NCBI RefSeq assembly: GCF_000331025.1
Contig: NC_020055.1
Span: 733,870-797,869, forward strand
Direction of reading: 5' to 3'
DNA from: Maridesulfovibrio hydrothermalis AM13 = DSM 14728
Lineage (GTDB): Bacteria; Desulfobacterota; Desulfovibrionia; Desulfovibrionales; Desulfovibrionaceae
Length of the DNA stretch: 64,000 bases
Shown: one piece after another, positions 41,991-50,189 of the stretch
How positions within the stretch are numbered: position 1 is the first letter of the stretch
Layout: every line of letters starts with the position of its first letter
Program-made: the position numbers and the translations under genes
Notes under the pieces: generated by a model
Databases searched by the model: none
What the model was told of the DNA's origin: nothing
What the model saw: only the letters and a program-made list of their open reading frames with translations

Positions 41991-42734
41991 ATGACAGATT
42001 CAGAGACAATTAAAGATCTTAGCGGTGTTTTTTCCCGCCAGAAAATGGCCAAGGTCGGAACTGGTGTTACCACCCGCCGTGTTGCACAGGTCGGGTATTA
42101 TTTTGTTGAACAAATGACCGATGATCTTTTTCAGGTCCGCCCCCTGAACAGCAATTTTGTTCCCACCGGAGACCCTGAAAGCATCACCAGAGAAGATCTT
42201 TTACAGGACTATACTCCTGAGCCGGAAATGTACCATAAGCAGGTTCTTCCCAACATGAAGGACTTGCAGAAAACGCTTGCCAGAGCCGATAGACATCGTA
42301 AACAGGGCAACACTTTCAGCGCAGAAATGGAGTATACCAACGCCATTAAAATTGATGAAATGAACGTGCGCGGGAACTTCGGAGTAGGGTTATGTCTCAT
42401 GGAAAGAGGCGAAACCGATCGGGCCAATGATGTTTTTGCCAGACTTATTTCCATGGATGCACCCTTTTCCGCAGAACATAAGCATATGTTCAATGATTTC
42501 GGCATTAATCTGCGTAAATCAAAAATGATCCCGCAGGCAATAGAATACTACACCAAAGCCATAGCACTCAGCCCTGAAGATGAACACCTTCGCTACAATC
42601 TGGCCCGTGCTTATTTTGAGAACAAGGACTATGCCAAGGCACGGGAAGAGCTTAACATCTGTATGCAAAGCAATCCGGATTTTGAGCAGGGCAAAAAATT
42701 TATCGCATATCTGGATAAAAATAAGCTGGGCTGA
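41991..42734 (+). CDS. TPR-repeat protein
   Basis: A 247-residue soluble protein. The N-terminal part (1-85) has no recognised fold, and from about 95 to 240 there are tetratricopeptide repeats (TFSAEMEYTNAIKIDEMNVRGNFGVGLC, MIPQAIEYYTKAIALSPEDEHLRYNLA, DYAKAREELNICMQSNP). TPR domains mediate protein contacts. The position just before cbiA, 27 bases apart, may only reflect cotranscription. Ribosome binding site TGGAG. Confidence 0.82.
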   Translation: MTDSETIKDLSGVFSRQKMAKVGTGVTTRRVAQVGYYFVEQMTDDLFQVRPLNSNFVPTGDPESITREDLLQDYTPEPEMYHKQVLPNMKDLQKTLARADRHRKQGNTFSAEMEYTNAIKIDEMNVRGNFGVGLCLMERGETDRANDVFARLISMDAPFSAEHKHMFNDFGINLRKSKMIPQAIEYYTKAIALSPEDEHLRYNLARAYFENKDYAKAREELNICMQSNPDFEQGKKFIAYLDKNKLG

Positions 42735-42761
42735 TGCGGCAAAAAATATTATAGGGTTACA

Positions 42762-44144
42762 ATGAACTCTATCAAAGGCTTTATCATTGCAGGCACTCAC
42801 AGCGGGTGCGGAAAGACCTCTGTAACCCTTGGGCTTATGGCTGCTCTTGCCCGTAAGAATCTCAAGGTGCAGCCCTTCAAAACGGGGCCGGACTTTATTG
42901 ATCCGGGACACCATACCCGCGCTGCCGGAAGAACCTGTCATAATCTTGATGGATGGATGCTTTCCGGTGAAACTCTGCGCGATATTTTTTCGCGTTACTC
43001 TCAAGATGCAGATGCCAGCATAGTTGAAGGAGTCATGGGCCTTTTTGACGGATATTCTGCTTTAGAAGATACAGGGTCAACTGCTCATCTTTCCAAAGAA
43101 CTGAATCTTCCGGTCATTCTGGTGATAGATGCCCGCGCAATGGCCAGATCTGCTGCCGCGTTAATACTCGGATTCTGTAATTTTGACCCCGAAACCCCCG
43201 TTGCCGGAGTAATCTTCAACAGGGTCGGGAGCAAAAACCATGAACAGACTCTGCGTGAAGCCATTTCGCTTACCGAAATTCCACTTATCGGCTGCCTGCC
43301 AAGACGGGATGAAATTGCAACTCCGTCCCGCCATTTGGGGCTGGTCACTCCGGAGCATTTGCAGGATCTTGATCTGAAATACAATGCTCTGGCTGACTGG
43401 GTGGAAGAAAATCTGGACCTTGATCTGATACTGGAATCTCTGCCCGATATCCCCATTCCTCCACGGTTTGATGAAGTTCCCATGATACCGCGTATCAGGA
43501 TCGGCGTTGCCCGCGATGAAGCTTTTTCCTTTTACTACGAAGAAAACCTGCGTATTTTGAGAGAATCCGGAGCCGAACTGATTCCTTTCTCTCCTACAAG
43601 CGATAAAGAACTTCCCGAGGGGATTTCCGGCCTGTATCTTGGCGGAGGCTATCCAGAACTTTCAGCGTTTGATCTGGCCCAGAATACCAAACTACGCAGG
43701 GCTGTTGCCGAATTTTCAGCTTCGGGAAAACCAGTCTATGCTGAATGCGGTGGTTTTATGTACCTTATGGAGTCCATCTGCAAGGATGATCGGGTCTTTC
43801 CCATGTGCGGGGTTTTTCCTTTCCGCTGCTCTATGCAATCCCGATTTCAGGCCCTCGGTTACCGTGAAATAGAACTCTCAAAAGATTCAGTGCTCGGCCC
43901 CGCAGGAACGATTGTAAGAGGTCACGAATTTCATTACTCCGCCCTTGAAGATATGCCGGACAGCCCTGAAAAATTGTATCTGGTTTCCAGCAAAAAAAAT
44001 ATACCCAAGACCGAAGGATTTACCGTTAACGGCAACACCCTCGGCAGCTACATTCATCTCCATTTTGCCAGTAATCCGGAAGTTGCCCGCAACTTTGTTG
44101 AAGCATGCGTAAACTCCTCCCTTGCGGAAGAAATAGAACCATAA
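42762..44144 (+). CDS. cbiA: cobyrinate a,c-diamide synthase
   Basis: A 460-residue CbiA/CobB enzyme that amidates the a and c acetate side chains of cobyrinate using glutamine and ATP. The N-terminal synthetase domain has a P-loop (GTHSGCGKTS, 11-20) and KTGPDFIDPGHH; the C-terminal glutaminase-like domain has the catalytic Cys in VYAECGGFMYL (near 328) and His in RGHEFHYS. The length is usual. It belongs with cbiD, cbiET and cbiF downstream, all on the same strand, to the anaerobic cobalamin pathway; dinB stands between. Confidence 0.96.
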   Translation: MNSIKGFIIAGTHSGCGKTSVTLGLMAALARKNLKVQPFKTGPDFIDPGHHTRAAGRTCHNLDGWMLSGETLRDIFSRYSQDADASIVEGVMGLFDGYSALEDTGSTAHLSKELNLPVILVIDARAMARSAAALILGFCNFDPETPVAGVIFNRVGSKNHEQTLREAISLTEIPLIGCLPRRDEIATPSRHLGLVTPEHLQDLDLKYNALADWVEENLDLDLILESLPDIPIPPRFDEVPMIPRIRIGVARDEAFSFYYEENLRILRESGAELIPFSPTSDKELPEGISGLYLGGGYPELSAFDLAQNTKLRRAVAEFSASGKPVYAECGGFMYLMESICKDDRVFPMCGVFPFRCSMQSRFQALGYREIELSKDSVLGPAGTIVRGHEFHYSALEDMPDSPEKLYLVSSKKNIPKTEGFTVNGNTLGSYIHLHFASNPEVARNFVEACVNSSLAEEIEP

Positions 44145-44223
44145 CTCTTTAAAGCTCAAACAAAATTCAAATCGGTAAACGTTCCGGGAGAGGCCGCGGC
44201 CAGAAACGCCGCAGGCAAAGATC

Positions 44224-45393
44224 ATGCAGAAATATATCATGCATATAGACATGGATGCCTTCTTTGCTTCCGTAGAACAGCTGGATAACCCTGCTCTGCG
44301 AGGCAGACCTGTCGGGGTAGGCTCCATGCACAGACGCTCTGTTCTCAGCGCGGCTTCCTATGAAGCCCGCAAATTCGGGGTACGCTCTGCCATGCCGGTG
44401 CATCAGGCACTTAAACTTTGTCCGCAATTACAGGTGGTTTCAGGAACAAGAGGACGCTACAAAGAAATCTCCGATCAGGTAATGAAGGTACTCGGCAACT
44501 ATTCTCCGGTAGTGGAACAGGCTTCTATAGATGAAGCATATCTCGACATTACCGGAACACAAAAGCTTTTCGGCCCCCCCCGTAAACTGGCTCAGTCTAT
44601 CAAAGATGACATTTATAAAACCACGGGCCTGACTGCTTCTGTCGGTATAGCTCCTGTTAAATTTCTGGCTAAAATTGCCTCAGATCTAAATAAACCAAAT
44701 GGCATATCGATCATTGAACCTCATGAAGTGGAAGAATTTTTAAAAACACTGCCAGTCGAAAAAATCCCCGGAGTCGGTAAAAAAGCCCTGCCCAGACTGC
44801 ATGCTTTCAGCGTAAAATTTGCAGCTGATCTGCGTAAATATTCACCTGAGTTCTGGAAAGAACGATTCGGAGAACGTGGTTTAGTGCTTTACGAAAAAGG
44901 AGCCGGAATAGATCCTACTCCAGTTACACTCGGTGGACAGATGAAATCATCCAGTGCTGAAAATACTTTCGACGATGATGTTTCTGACCCGCATGTACTG
45001 AAGACTCTACTTTTAAAACAGTCAGAACGCATTGCAGCGGACATCCGGCGCAAAGGTCTCAAAGGACGCACAATCACCCTGAAAATCAAATTTCCTGATT
45101 TCCGGCAGATCACCCGCAGCAAGACTTTAGATTTTCGCACCTCTCACTCCGGAACCATCTACAAAACAGGGTGCAAACTTCTGGATAATGAAGGCAGGAT
45201 CGGACCAGTGCGGCTGATCGGTATCGGCATCTCCAACTTTGAAAACCGCAGCAGACAATTGTCTCTGCTTGATGACCCTGAAAACCCTGTAGACGACAAA
45301 AAACTGGATCAGCTGGATAAAGCTGTGGATCAAGTGCGCCGGAAATTCGGTATCAACATGCTGACCCGCGGAAGGCTGCTGGAAGATGAGTAA
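44224..45393 (+). CDS. dinB: DNA polymerase IV (Y family)
   Basis: A 389-residue error-prone translesion polymerase. Motifs are YIMHIDMDAFFASVEQLDNP (metal Asp residues), SYEARKFGVRSAMP, ASIDEAYLDITG (catalytic Asp-Glu), GIAPVKFLAKIASDLNKPNG, and the helix-hairpin-helix KIPGVGKKALPRL. The little-finger domain reaches to about 345, but I see no clear C-terminal beta-clamp motif except near RQLSLLDD (close to QLxLF). The gene is inserted between cbiA and cbiD and overlaps cbiD by 8 bases, so it is likely read with the cobalamin genes. Confidence 0.95.
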   Translation: MQKYIMHIDMDAFFASVEQLDNPALRGRPVGVGSMHRRSVLSAASYEARKFGVRSAMPVHQALKLCPQLQVVSGTRGRYKEISDQVMKVLGNYSPVVEQASIDEAYLDITGTQKLFGPPRKLAQSIKDDIYKTTGLTASVGIAPVKFLAKIASDLNKPNGISIIEPHEVEEFLKTLPVEKIPGVGKKALPRLHAFSVKFAADLRKYSPEFWKERFGERGLVLYEKGAGIDPTPVTLGGQMKSSSAENTFDDDVSDPHVLKTLLLKQSERIAADIRRKGLKGRTITLKIKFPDFRQITRSKTLDFRTSHSGTIYKTGCKLLDNEGRIGPVRLIGIGISNFENRSRQLSLLDDPENPVDDKKLDQLDKAVDQVRRKFGINMLTRGRLLEDE

Positions 45394-46486
45394 AGTCAAA
45401 CACGGCCTCAAAGAAGGATTCACTACTGGATCATCCGCAACAGCGGCGGCAATGTCCGCATTACGTGTCCGCTTAGGCGGGACTGCTCCAAAACAAATTG
45501 AAATTCCTCTGCCGGTAAAAGGGACTCTCAACATTCCAGTTGAGCGGGTTGAAAAAACTGACGGCTGTGTCCGTGGTGTTGTCATAAAAGACGGCGGCGA
45601 TGATCCCGATGCCACCCACGGCAAAGAAATTCATGCCCTTGTTGAAATTATTGCAGGTGATGAATTGCAAGTAAATATTTCCGGCGGCAAAGGTGTCGGC
45701 ACAGTCACTCTGCCCGGCCTGCCGGTTGCGGTGGGCGAGCCTGCCATCAATCCAGTACCCCGCAAACAGATTATTGCCGGAATTCTTAAAGAACTTTCCG
45801 AATCTGATCCTGATTTCTGCGGAACAGTTAAGGTCTGCATTGAAGTGCCTGAAGGAAAAATTATTGCTGAAAATACAATGAACGCACGCCTTGGAATTCT
45901 GGGCGGCATTTCGATTTTAGGCACTCAGGGAATAGTTCGACCTTTCAGCCATGCCTCATGGAAGGCATCTATTGCGCAAGCCTTAAATGTTTCACGGGCC
46001 TCAGGACTAGATAATATAGTTTTCACGACAGGCCGCAGAAGTGAACGTTTTTATATGGAACACCATGCAGGAACTTCTGAAATAAATATGGTGCAGGCTG
46101 CTGATTTTTTTAAATTCTCCATGCAGCAGGCCACTCTTAAAAAATTCAGTAAAGTACGCTGGTCCCTTTTCATCGGCAAACTGGTCAAACATGCCATGGG
46201 GTTTCCGTATACCCACGCCAAAGACTGGGCTATCAATTTTCCGCAACTATCCGACTGGTGCGCAGAGCTGGGCATCAGTACAGAGCTGACAAAAGAAATC
46301 CGGACTGCAAACACAGCCCGGCAGGTATTTGATATGATCCCGGTTGAAAATAAAAAAGAATATTTAAAGATGCTCACCGGAAAAGCCCGCGCCAATGCAA
46401 TCGCCTTTTCAGGTAATAAAGAGCTGGACGTAGAATATTTTTTATTTGATTTTGACGGTAGCCTTATCCATCAGCCCGGCGATTAA
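45386..46486 (+). CDS. cbiD: cobalt-precorrin-5B (C1)-methyltransferase
   Basis: A 366-residue CbiD. It methylates C-1 of the corrin ring in the anaerobic branch. The N-terminal motif GFTTGSSATAAAMSAL is diagnostic, as are GVGTVTLPGLPVAVGEPAINPVPR and TLAPGSILGGISILGT-like ARLGILGGISILGTQGIVRPFS. It overlaps dinB by 8 bases at the start and the convergent small gene at 46483 by 4 bases at the end. Confidence 0.95.
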   Translation: MSKVKHGLKEGFTTGSSATAAAMSALRVRLGGTAPKQIEIPLPVKGTLNIPVERVEKTDGCVRGVVIKDGGDDPDATHGKEIHALVEIIAGDELQVNISGGKGVGTVTLPGLPVAVGEPAINPVPRKQIIAGILKELSESDPDFCGTVKVCIEVPEGKIIAENTMNARLGILGGISILGTQGIVRPFSHASWKASIAQALNVSRASGLDNIVFTTGRRSERFYMEHHAGTSEINMVQAADFFKFSMQQATLKKFSKVRWSLFIGKLVKHAMGFPYTHAKDWAINFPQLSDWCAELGISTELTKEIRTANTARQVFDMIPVENKKEYLKMLTGKARANAIAFSGNKELDVEYFLFDFDGSLIHQPGD

Positions 46487-46752
46487 AAGAAATCCTCTTC
46501 ATCCTCACGCAGGTTTAAAAGGACCAGCAACCCGGCTCCCCCCGCCAGAACAGAGACGACATAAAACGGAACACAACGGCCTCCCGTGTCAGTCCGGCCA
46601 ACAGGAATCTCCAGTTCAATGCGCATATTGCCCATCATATCATTAATACTGGACATAGATTTTCTGCCGAGCATGGGCGCAGTCAAAGCCAGACCATAAA
46701 AAGCCGTAAGCAGTGAACCGATCAAAAGAGCAAGTGCGATAAGCTTCTTCAT
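46483..46752 (-). CDS. small two-helix membrane protein
   Basis: An 89-residue protein with an N-terminal membrane segment (LIALALLIGSLLTAFYGLAL, 4-23) and a second one near 64-82 (FYVVSVLAGGAGLLVLLNL); the tail is acidic (REDEEDFF). Between them lies about 40 residues of a polar region. A good AGGTGATG ribosome binding region precedes it. It is convergent with cbiD and overlaps its end by four bases. Function unknown. Confidence 0.7.
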   Translation of the reverse strand: MKKLIALALLIGSLLTAFYGLALTAPMLGRKSMSSINDMMGNMRIELEIPVGRTDTGGRCVPFYVVSVLAGGAGLLVLLNLREDEEDFF

Positions 46753-46966
46753 ACATCATCACCTCCGCTAAAAGACGGAAAGAAGGCACTTCTATTGTAG
46801 CAGAAAGATCACGCGATGATAAGTTGATAATACTTTTTATCAAGAAATGCTTCACTCCTCAAAAGACCCTGCGCTCTGCAAAGCCGCATTACGGCAATGC
46901 CTAACAACTCCTGACAGGGATTGCTTAACTTTTTACTTCTGCTCAATACAGTTGTATAAGTCAGAT

Positions 46967-48187
46967 ATGAAACATCTTCTTCAGATAATCGGGCTGACCC
47001 CGGGCAGCCTTGAACCTCCTGCTTCTGCTGTTGAAATAATTTTTCAGGCAGATATTTTAACCGGTGGCAAGAGACTTCTTGACTCTTTTCCTGATTTTAA
47101 AGGTGAAAAGCTGGCATTCATTTCTCCCGTTACCGACTACGCCGAGAAGCTCAATAAGCTCCTTAAAGATGACAAAAAAATAGTTCTTCTCGCTGACGGA
47201 GATCCTCTCCTTTTCGGTGTTGCAGAATCACTTGCACAACTCATTTGTGCAGATCATGTAGAAATTATTCCCGCTCCATCCACTGTGCAGTTCGCAGCGG
47301 CGCGCCTCGGCAGAAGCTGGAAGGAATTTGAAATCATTTCCCTGCATGGCAGGACAGACTATTCCCCCTTGTGGGGAGCCATGCAGCAAGAACAGTCCTG
47401 TGCTGTATACACAGATAAAAACAACTCTCCTGCGGTCATTGCTAAGACCCTTTTAGACAAGGGCATAGATAATTATGAAATGACAGTGCTTGCTGAACTT
47501 AATACTGAATCTGAAACAATCACTCAGGGCAGTTTAGAAAGTTTCTGCGAGTCAGATTGCCCGGCTTTAAATCTTGTGCTTCTGACTACCTTGAAAACAA
47601 CTGACCGACAGATTTTCGGCCGCGATGATGATAGTTTCATCCGTCAAAAAGGATTGATTACTAAATTTCCAGTGCGCGCCACGGGTATTGCACTGCTTGA
47701 TTTGCGCCCGAACCAGACGGTATGGGATCTTGGAGGCGGGTGCGGCTCTGTCGCAATTGAGGCTTCTTTTATCGGACATAGTTCAAAATTTTACGCTGTG
47801 GAGAAAAGTGCTGAGCGGTTGCAGATGATTGAAAAAAATATTCGCAGGTTCAGAGCATGGACCGTTACAGCCGTGCACGGAACAATGCCTGAAGCTCTAA
47901 AAGACTTACCGGACCCGGACCGTATTTTTATAGGCGGCGGTATCGGCAGGGATGACAGTGTCATTAAAGAGGCAGCCCAAAGACTTAAAGCCGGCGGACG
48001 TATTGTAATTCACACTATTCTCATCGGCAGTTTTGAACGCACACGAAGAGTTTTTGAATCGCTTGGATGGGAATGGCAATCCATGCAGATTCAAGCATCC
48101 ACATCAGACAAACTGGCCGGAGATGTCCGCTATAAAGCACAAAATCCGGTCACTATAATATGGGCAGACAAACCCGAAGGACACTAG
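46967..48187 (+). CDS. cbiET: precorrin-6Y C5,15-methyltransferase, CbiE-CbiT fusion
   Basis: A 406-residue fusion of CbiE and CbiT. The N-terminal half (about 1-210) is a cobalamin tetrapyrrole methylase (LLQIIGLTPGSLEPPASA, LADGDPLLFGVAESL, IIPAPSTVQFAAARLG). The C-terminal half (about 220-406) is a class I methyltransferase with NQTVWDLGGGCGSVAIEASF and FIGGGIGRD; it also decarboxylates the C-12 acetate. The start is set at 46967, because family members begin right before LLQIIGLTPG; the longer reading from 46847 adds 40 unconserved residues. Confidence 0.94.
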   Translation: MKHLLQIIGLTPGSLEPPASAVEIIFQADILTGGKRLLDSFPDFKGEKLAFISPVTDYAEKLNKLLKDDKKIVLLADGDPLLFGVAESLAQLICADHVEIIPAPSTVQFAAARLGRSWKEFEIISLHGRTDYSPLWGAMQQEQSCAVYTDKNNSPAVIAKTLLDKGIDNYEMTVLAELNTESETITQGSLESFCESDCPALNLVLLTTLKTTDRQIFGRDDDSFIRQKGLITKFPVRATGIALLDLRPNQTVWDLGGGCGSVAIEASFIGHSSKFYAVEKSAERLQMIEKNIRRFRAWTVTAVHGTMPEALKDLPDPDRIFIGGGIGRDDSVIKEAAQRLKAGGRIVIHTILIGSFERTRRVFESLGWEWQSMQIQASTSDKLAGDVRYKAQNPVTIIWADKPEGH

Positions 48188-48946
48188 ATGGGCAAAGTAT
48201 ATTTTATCGGAGCAGGACCGGGTGATCCAGAACTTATCACTGTTAAGGGACAGCGTATTATTCGCGAAGCCGGACTGGTTTTATACGCCGGATCGCTGGT
48301 TCCGAAAGCGGTTATTGCTGAAGCTGCTGATAATGCATGCATAAAAGACTCCGCATCCATGTCCCTTGAAGAAACGAACAAGCTCTTGGTCGAACATGCT
48401 TTAAAAGGCGAAACCGTTGCCCGCGTACATACCGGAGACCCTGCTTTGTACGGAGCGGTGCAGGAGCAGGCCAGACTCTTGGAGCAGGCATTCATTGAAT
48501 ATGAAATAATTCCCGGAGTAACTTCAGCCTGCGCAGCGGCGGCAGCTTCAGGTGCATCTTTTACCGTACCGGGGGGAACTCAAACTTTGATTCTGACCCG
48601 CATGGCAGGACGCACCCCTGTTCCGGAAAGCGAGAGTCTAGAAAAACTTGCTGCTCACAATTCTGCCATGGCCATCTACCTTTCAGCGGGTAATCCTTCC
48701 GGTATTCAGAAACAGCTTCTTGCCGGCGGCCTTGCAGGACAGACTCCGGTAATCATTGGTTACCGCATCGGCTGGCCGGAACAGAAATCAGTGGAAACCA
48801 CACTTGAAAATCTGGCAAACACGGCAGAAGAGCAGGGATTCAAGCGGCAGACGATTTTTATGATTTTACCGGGCAAAGGCGGTAACAGCGAATCGCTGCT
48901 CTATGATGCAGGATTCAGCCACATGTTTAGAAACGGGGAGGACTGA
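48188..48946 (+). CDS. cbiF: cobalt-precorrin-4 C11-methyltransferase
   Basis: A 252-residue CbiF/CobM. It methylates C-11 of the precorrin ring. Signature parts are KVYFIGAGPGDPELITVKGQRII, VVLYAGSLVPKAVI-like LVLYAGSLVPKAVIAEAAD, RVHTGDPALYGAVQEQARLL and PGVTSACAAAAASG. It starts immediately after cbiET. The length is usual for the family. Confidence 0.95.
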   Translation: MGKVYFIGAGPGDPELITVKGQRIIREAGLVLYAGSLVPKAVIAEAADNACIKDSASMSLEETNKLLVEHALKGETVARVHTGDPALYGAVQEQARLLEQAFIEYEIIPGVTSACAAAAASGASFTVPGGTQTLILTRMAGRTPVPESESLEKLAAHNSAMAIYLSAGNPSGIQKQLLAGGLAGQTPVIIGYRIGWPEQKSVETTLENLANTAEEQGFKRQTIFMILPGKGGNSESLLYDAGFSHMFRNGED

Positions 48947-48949
48947 TTC

Positions 48950-49345
48950 ATGGAAGTACTGAAAATTAATACTGACCAACGTGAGGAAATGATCGACATC
49001 ACAGGAAAAGTACGCACCCTGATCCGCCAAAACGGATGGCAGTCCGGTGCGGTACTGCTATACTGTCCCCACACAACCGGCGCAGTCACTGTTAACGAAG
49101 GAGCTGACCCCAGCGTAGTCCGCGACATTATTATAAACATGCGCAAACTGGTTCCCCACCAAGGAGACTACCATCACATGGAGGGCAATTCTGACGCGCA
49201 TATCAAAACCAGCTTGTTCGGCCCCGAACAAATGCTGATAGTCGAGGACGGAGACCTTATGCTCGGCACATGGCAGCGTATCTTTTTCTGCGAATTTGAC
49301 GGACCGAGAAGCCGTAAACTCTGGGTTAAGTGGCTGGCAGGGTAG
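48950..49345 (+). CDS. yjbQ: YjbQ-family protein
   Basis: A 131-residue protein of the YjbQ / UPF0047 family, a small trimeric cytoplasmic protein with a conserved metal site. Visible are CPHTTGAVTVNEGADPSVVRDI and HHMEGNSDAHIKTSLFG. Some members replace thiamine-phosphate synthase weakly; the main function is not known. It ends 3 bases after cbiF in the same transcript and overlaps the convergent gene at 49326 by 20 bases. Confidence 0.93.
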   Translation: MEVLKINTDQREEMIDITGKVRTLIRQNGWQSGAVLLYCPHTTGAVTVNEGADPSVVRDIIINMRKLVPHQGDYHHMEGNSDAHIKTSLFGPEQMLIVEDGDLMLGTWQRIFFCEFDGPRSRKLWVKWLAG

Positions 49346-49787
49346 AATGTATATATCTGCCATACGTAATTAAGGAGAATCTTTTATCCTCCTCCGGACT
49401 TGATGAATCGCTCAGATTTTCAGTGCTGACGCGTTGCTTGGCTCCTTTGAGCCACATGCGCAAACAGAATTGCGAACCACGCCCCTGCTCATCACAGCAA
49501 TTCAGAATTTCATCTCCGGCGCGGTCTATTGCTTCCGCAATCGAGAGGCCTTCGTTTCTCAGATTTTCTGCCTTTTTCATGACCAGTTCTTCCAGCAATG
49601 CGGTATTCATAAGCTCCTCCACAAGACTCAGGCTGTGTCGGTTATCAGGTTGCGCGTGCCGGATTTCCGGCACATCCATTCCAGTTATATGTTCCGCTGC
49701 AATATTTAATCCTTCGTTGCCGTCCGGCTGCAAAGCAGTTACAATGATCTGCAAAACAAACCGGTAATAATTGTGGAAGTCGCTCAA
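49326..49787 (-). CDS. hypothetical protein, convergent with yjbQ
   Basis: A 153-residue soluble protein on the reverse strand. It has a predicted helical core (SLSLVEELMNTALLEELVMKKAENLRNEGLSIAEAID) and three Cys residues near ILNCCDEQGRGSQFCLRMW. The amino-acid composition is protein-like, unlike the opposite-strand frame in this place. I do not recognise the family. Its 3' end overlaps the yjbQ end by 20 bases, an unusual convergent overlap. Confidence 0.65.
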   Translation of the reverse strand: MSDFHNYYRFVLQIIVTALQPDGNEGLNIAAEHITGMDVPEIRHAQPDNRHSLSLVEELMNTALLEELVMKKAENLRNEGLSIAEAIDRAGDEILNCCDEQGRGSQFCLRMWLKGAKQRVSTENLSDSSSPEEDKRFSLITYGRYIHSTLPAT

Positions 49788-49870
49788 ATTATAACATCGT
49801 TAACTATCAAGCGCGACCCCTTTTATTTATTTTACTCATAAACCTGACAATTTTTACACACGGAGCCAGC

Positions 49871-50185
49871 ATGGATCACCAGAAAAACCATAACATCGGC
49901 CGCGCAGATATACTTAAAAGACTCATCAGAACCATTATCTGCATCATCGCTTTTGCGCTGGTGCGCATACTGCTTCACGCCATTGTATTCCTGCAGTTTA
50001 TCTTTTTGCTTGTTTTGACCAAACACAATGAACCTCTGCGCAGTCTAGGCAACAAGCTCACTACCTATGCATATGAACTGCTTAGATATTCAACCTTGAA
50101 CGGCAATCGCAGACCTTTTCCTTTTTCCAATCTTCCCGCCGACAACGAGTGTGAACGCCCAACTTCTGATATAGACTATTCCTAA
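49871..50185 (+). CDS. DUF4389 membrane protein
   Basis: A 104-residue inner-membrane protein of the DUF4389 type. A double or long membrane segment is seen (TIICIIAFALVRILLHAIVFLQFIFLLVL, 21-50), then LRSLGNKLTTYAYELLRYSTLNGNRRPFPFS, the conserved family end. Function is unknown. It precedes the phosphatase gene by 4 bases and may be cotranscribed with it. Confidence 0.82.
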   Translation: MDHQKNHNIGRADILKRLIRTIICIIAFALVRILLHAIVFLQFIFLLVLTKHNEPLRSLGNKLTTYAYELLRYSTLNGNRRPFPFSNLPADNECERPTSDIDYS

Positions 50186-50189
50186 ACAT

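Noticed and set aside
46847-46966. 40-residue extension of CbiET
   Set aside because: CbiE proteins begin just before the conserved IIGLTPG; the extension shows no conserved pattern and contains no ribosome binding site of note.
49330-49767. 145-residue forward ORF overlapping the reverse gene at 49326-49787
   Set aside because: The reverse frame has a more natural helical composition; the forward frame is rich in Ser, Cys and Arg and lacks a ribosome binding site.
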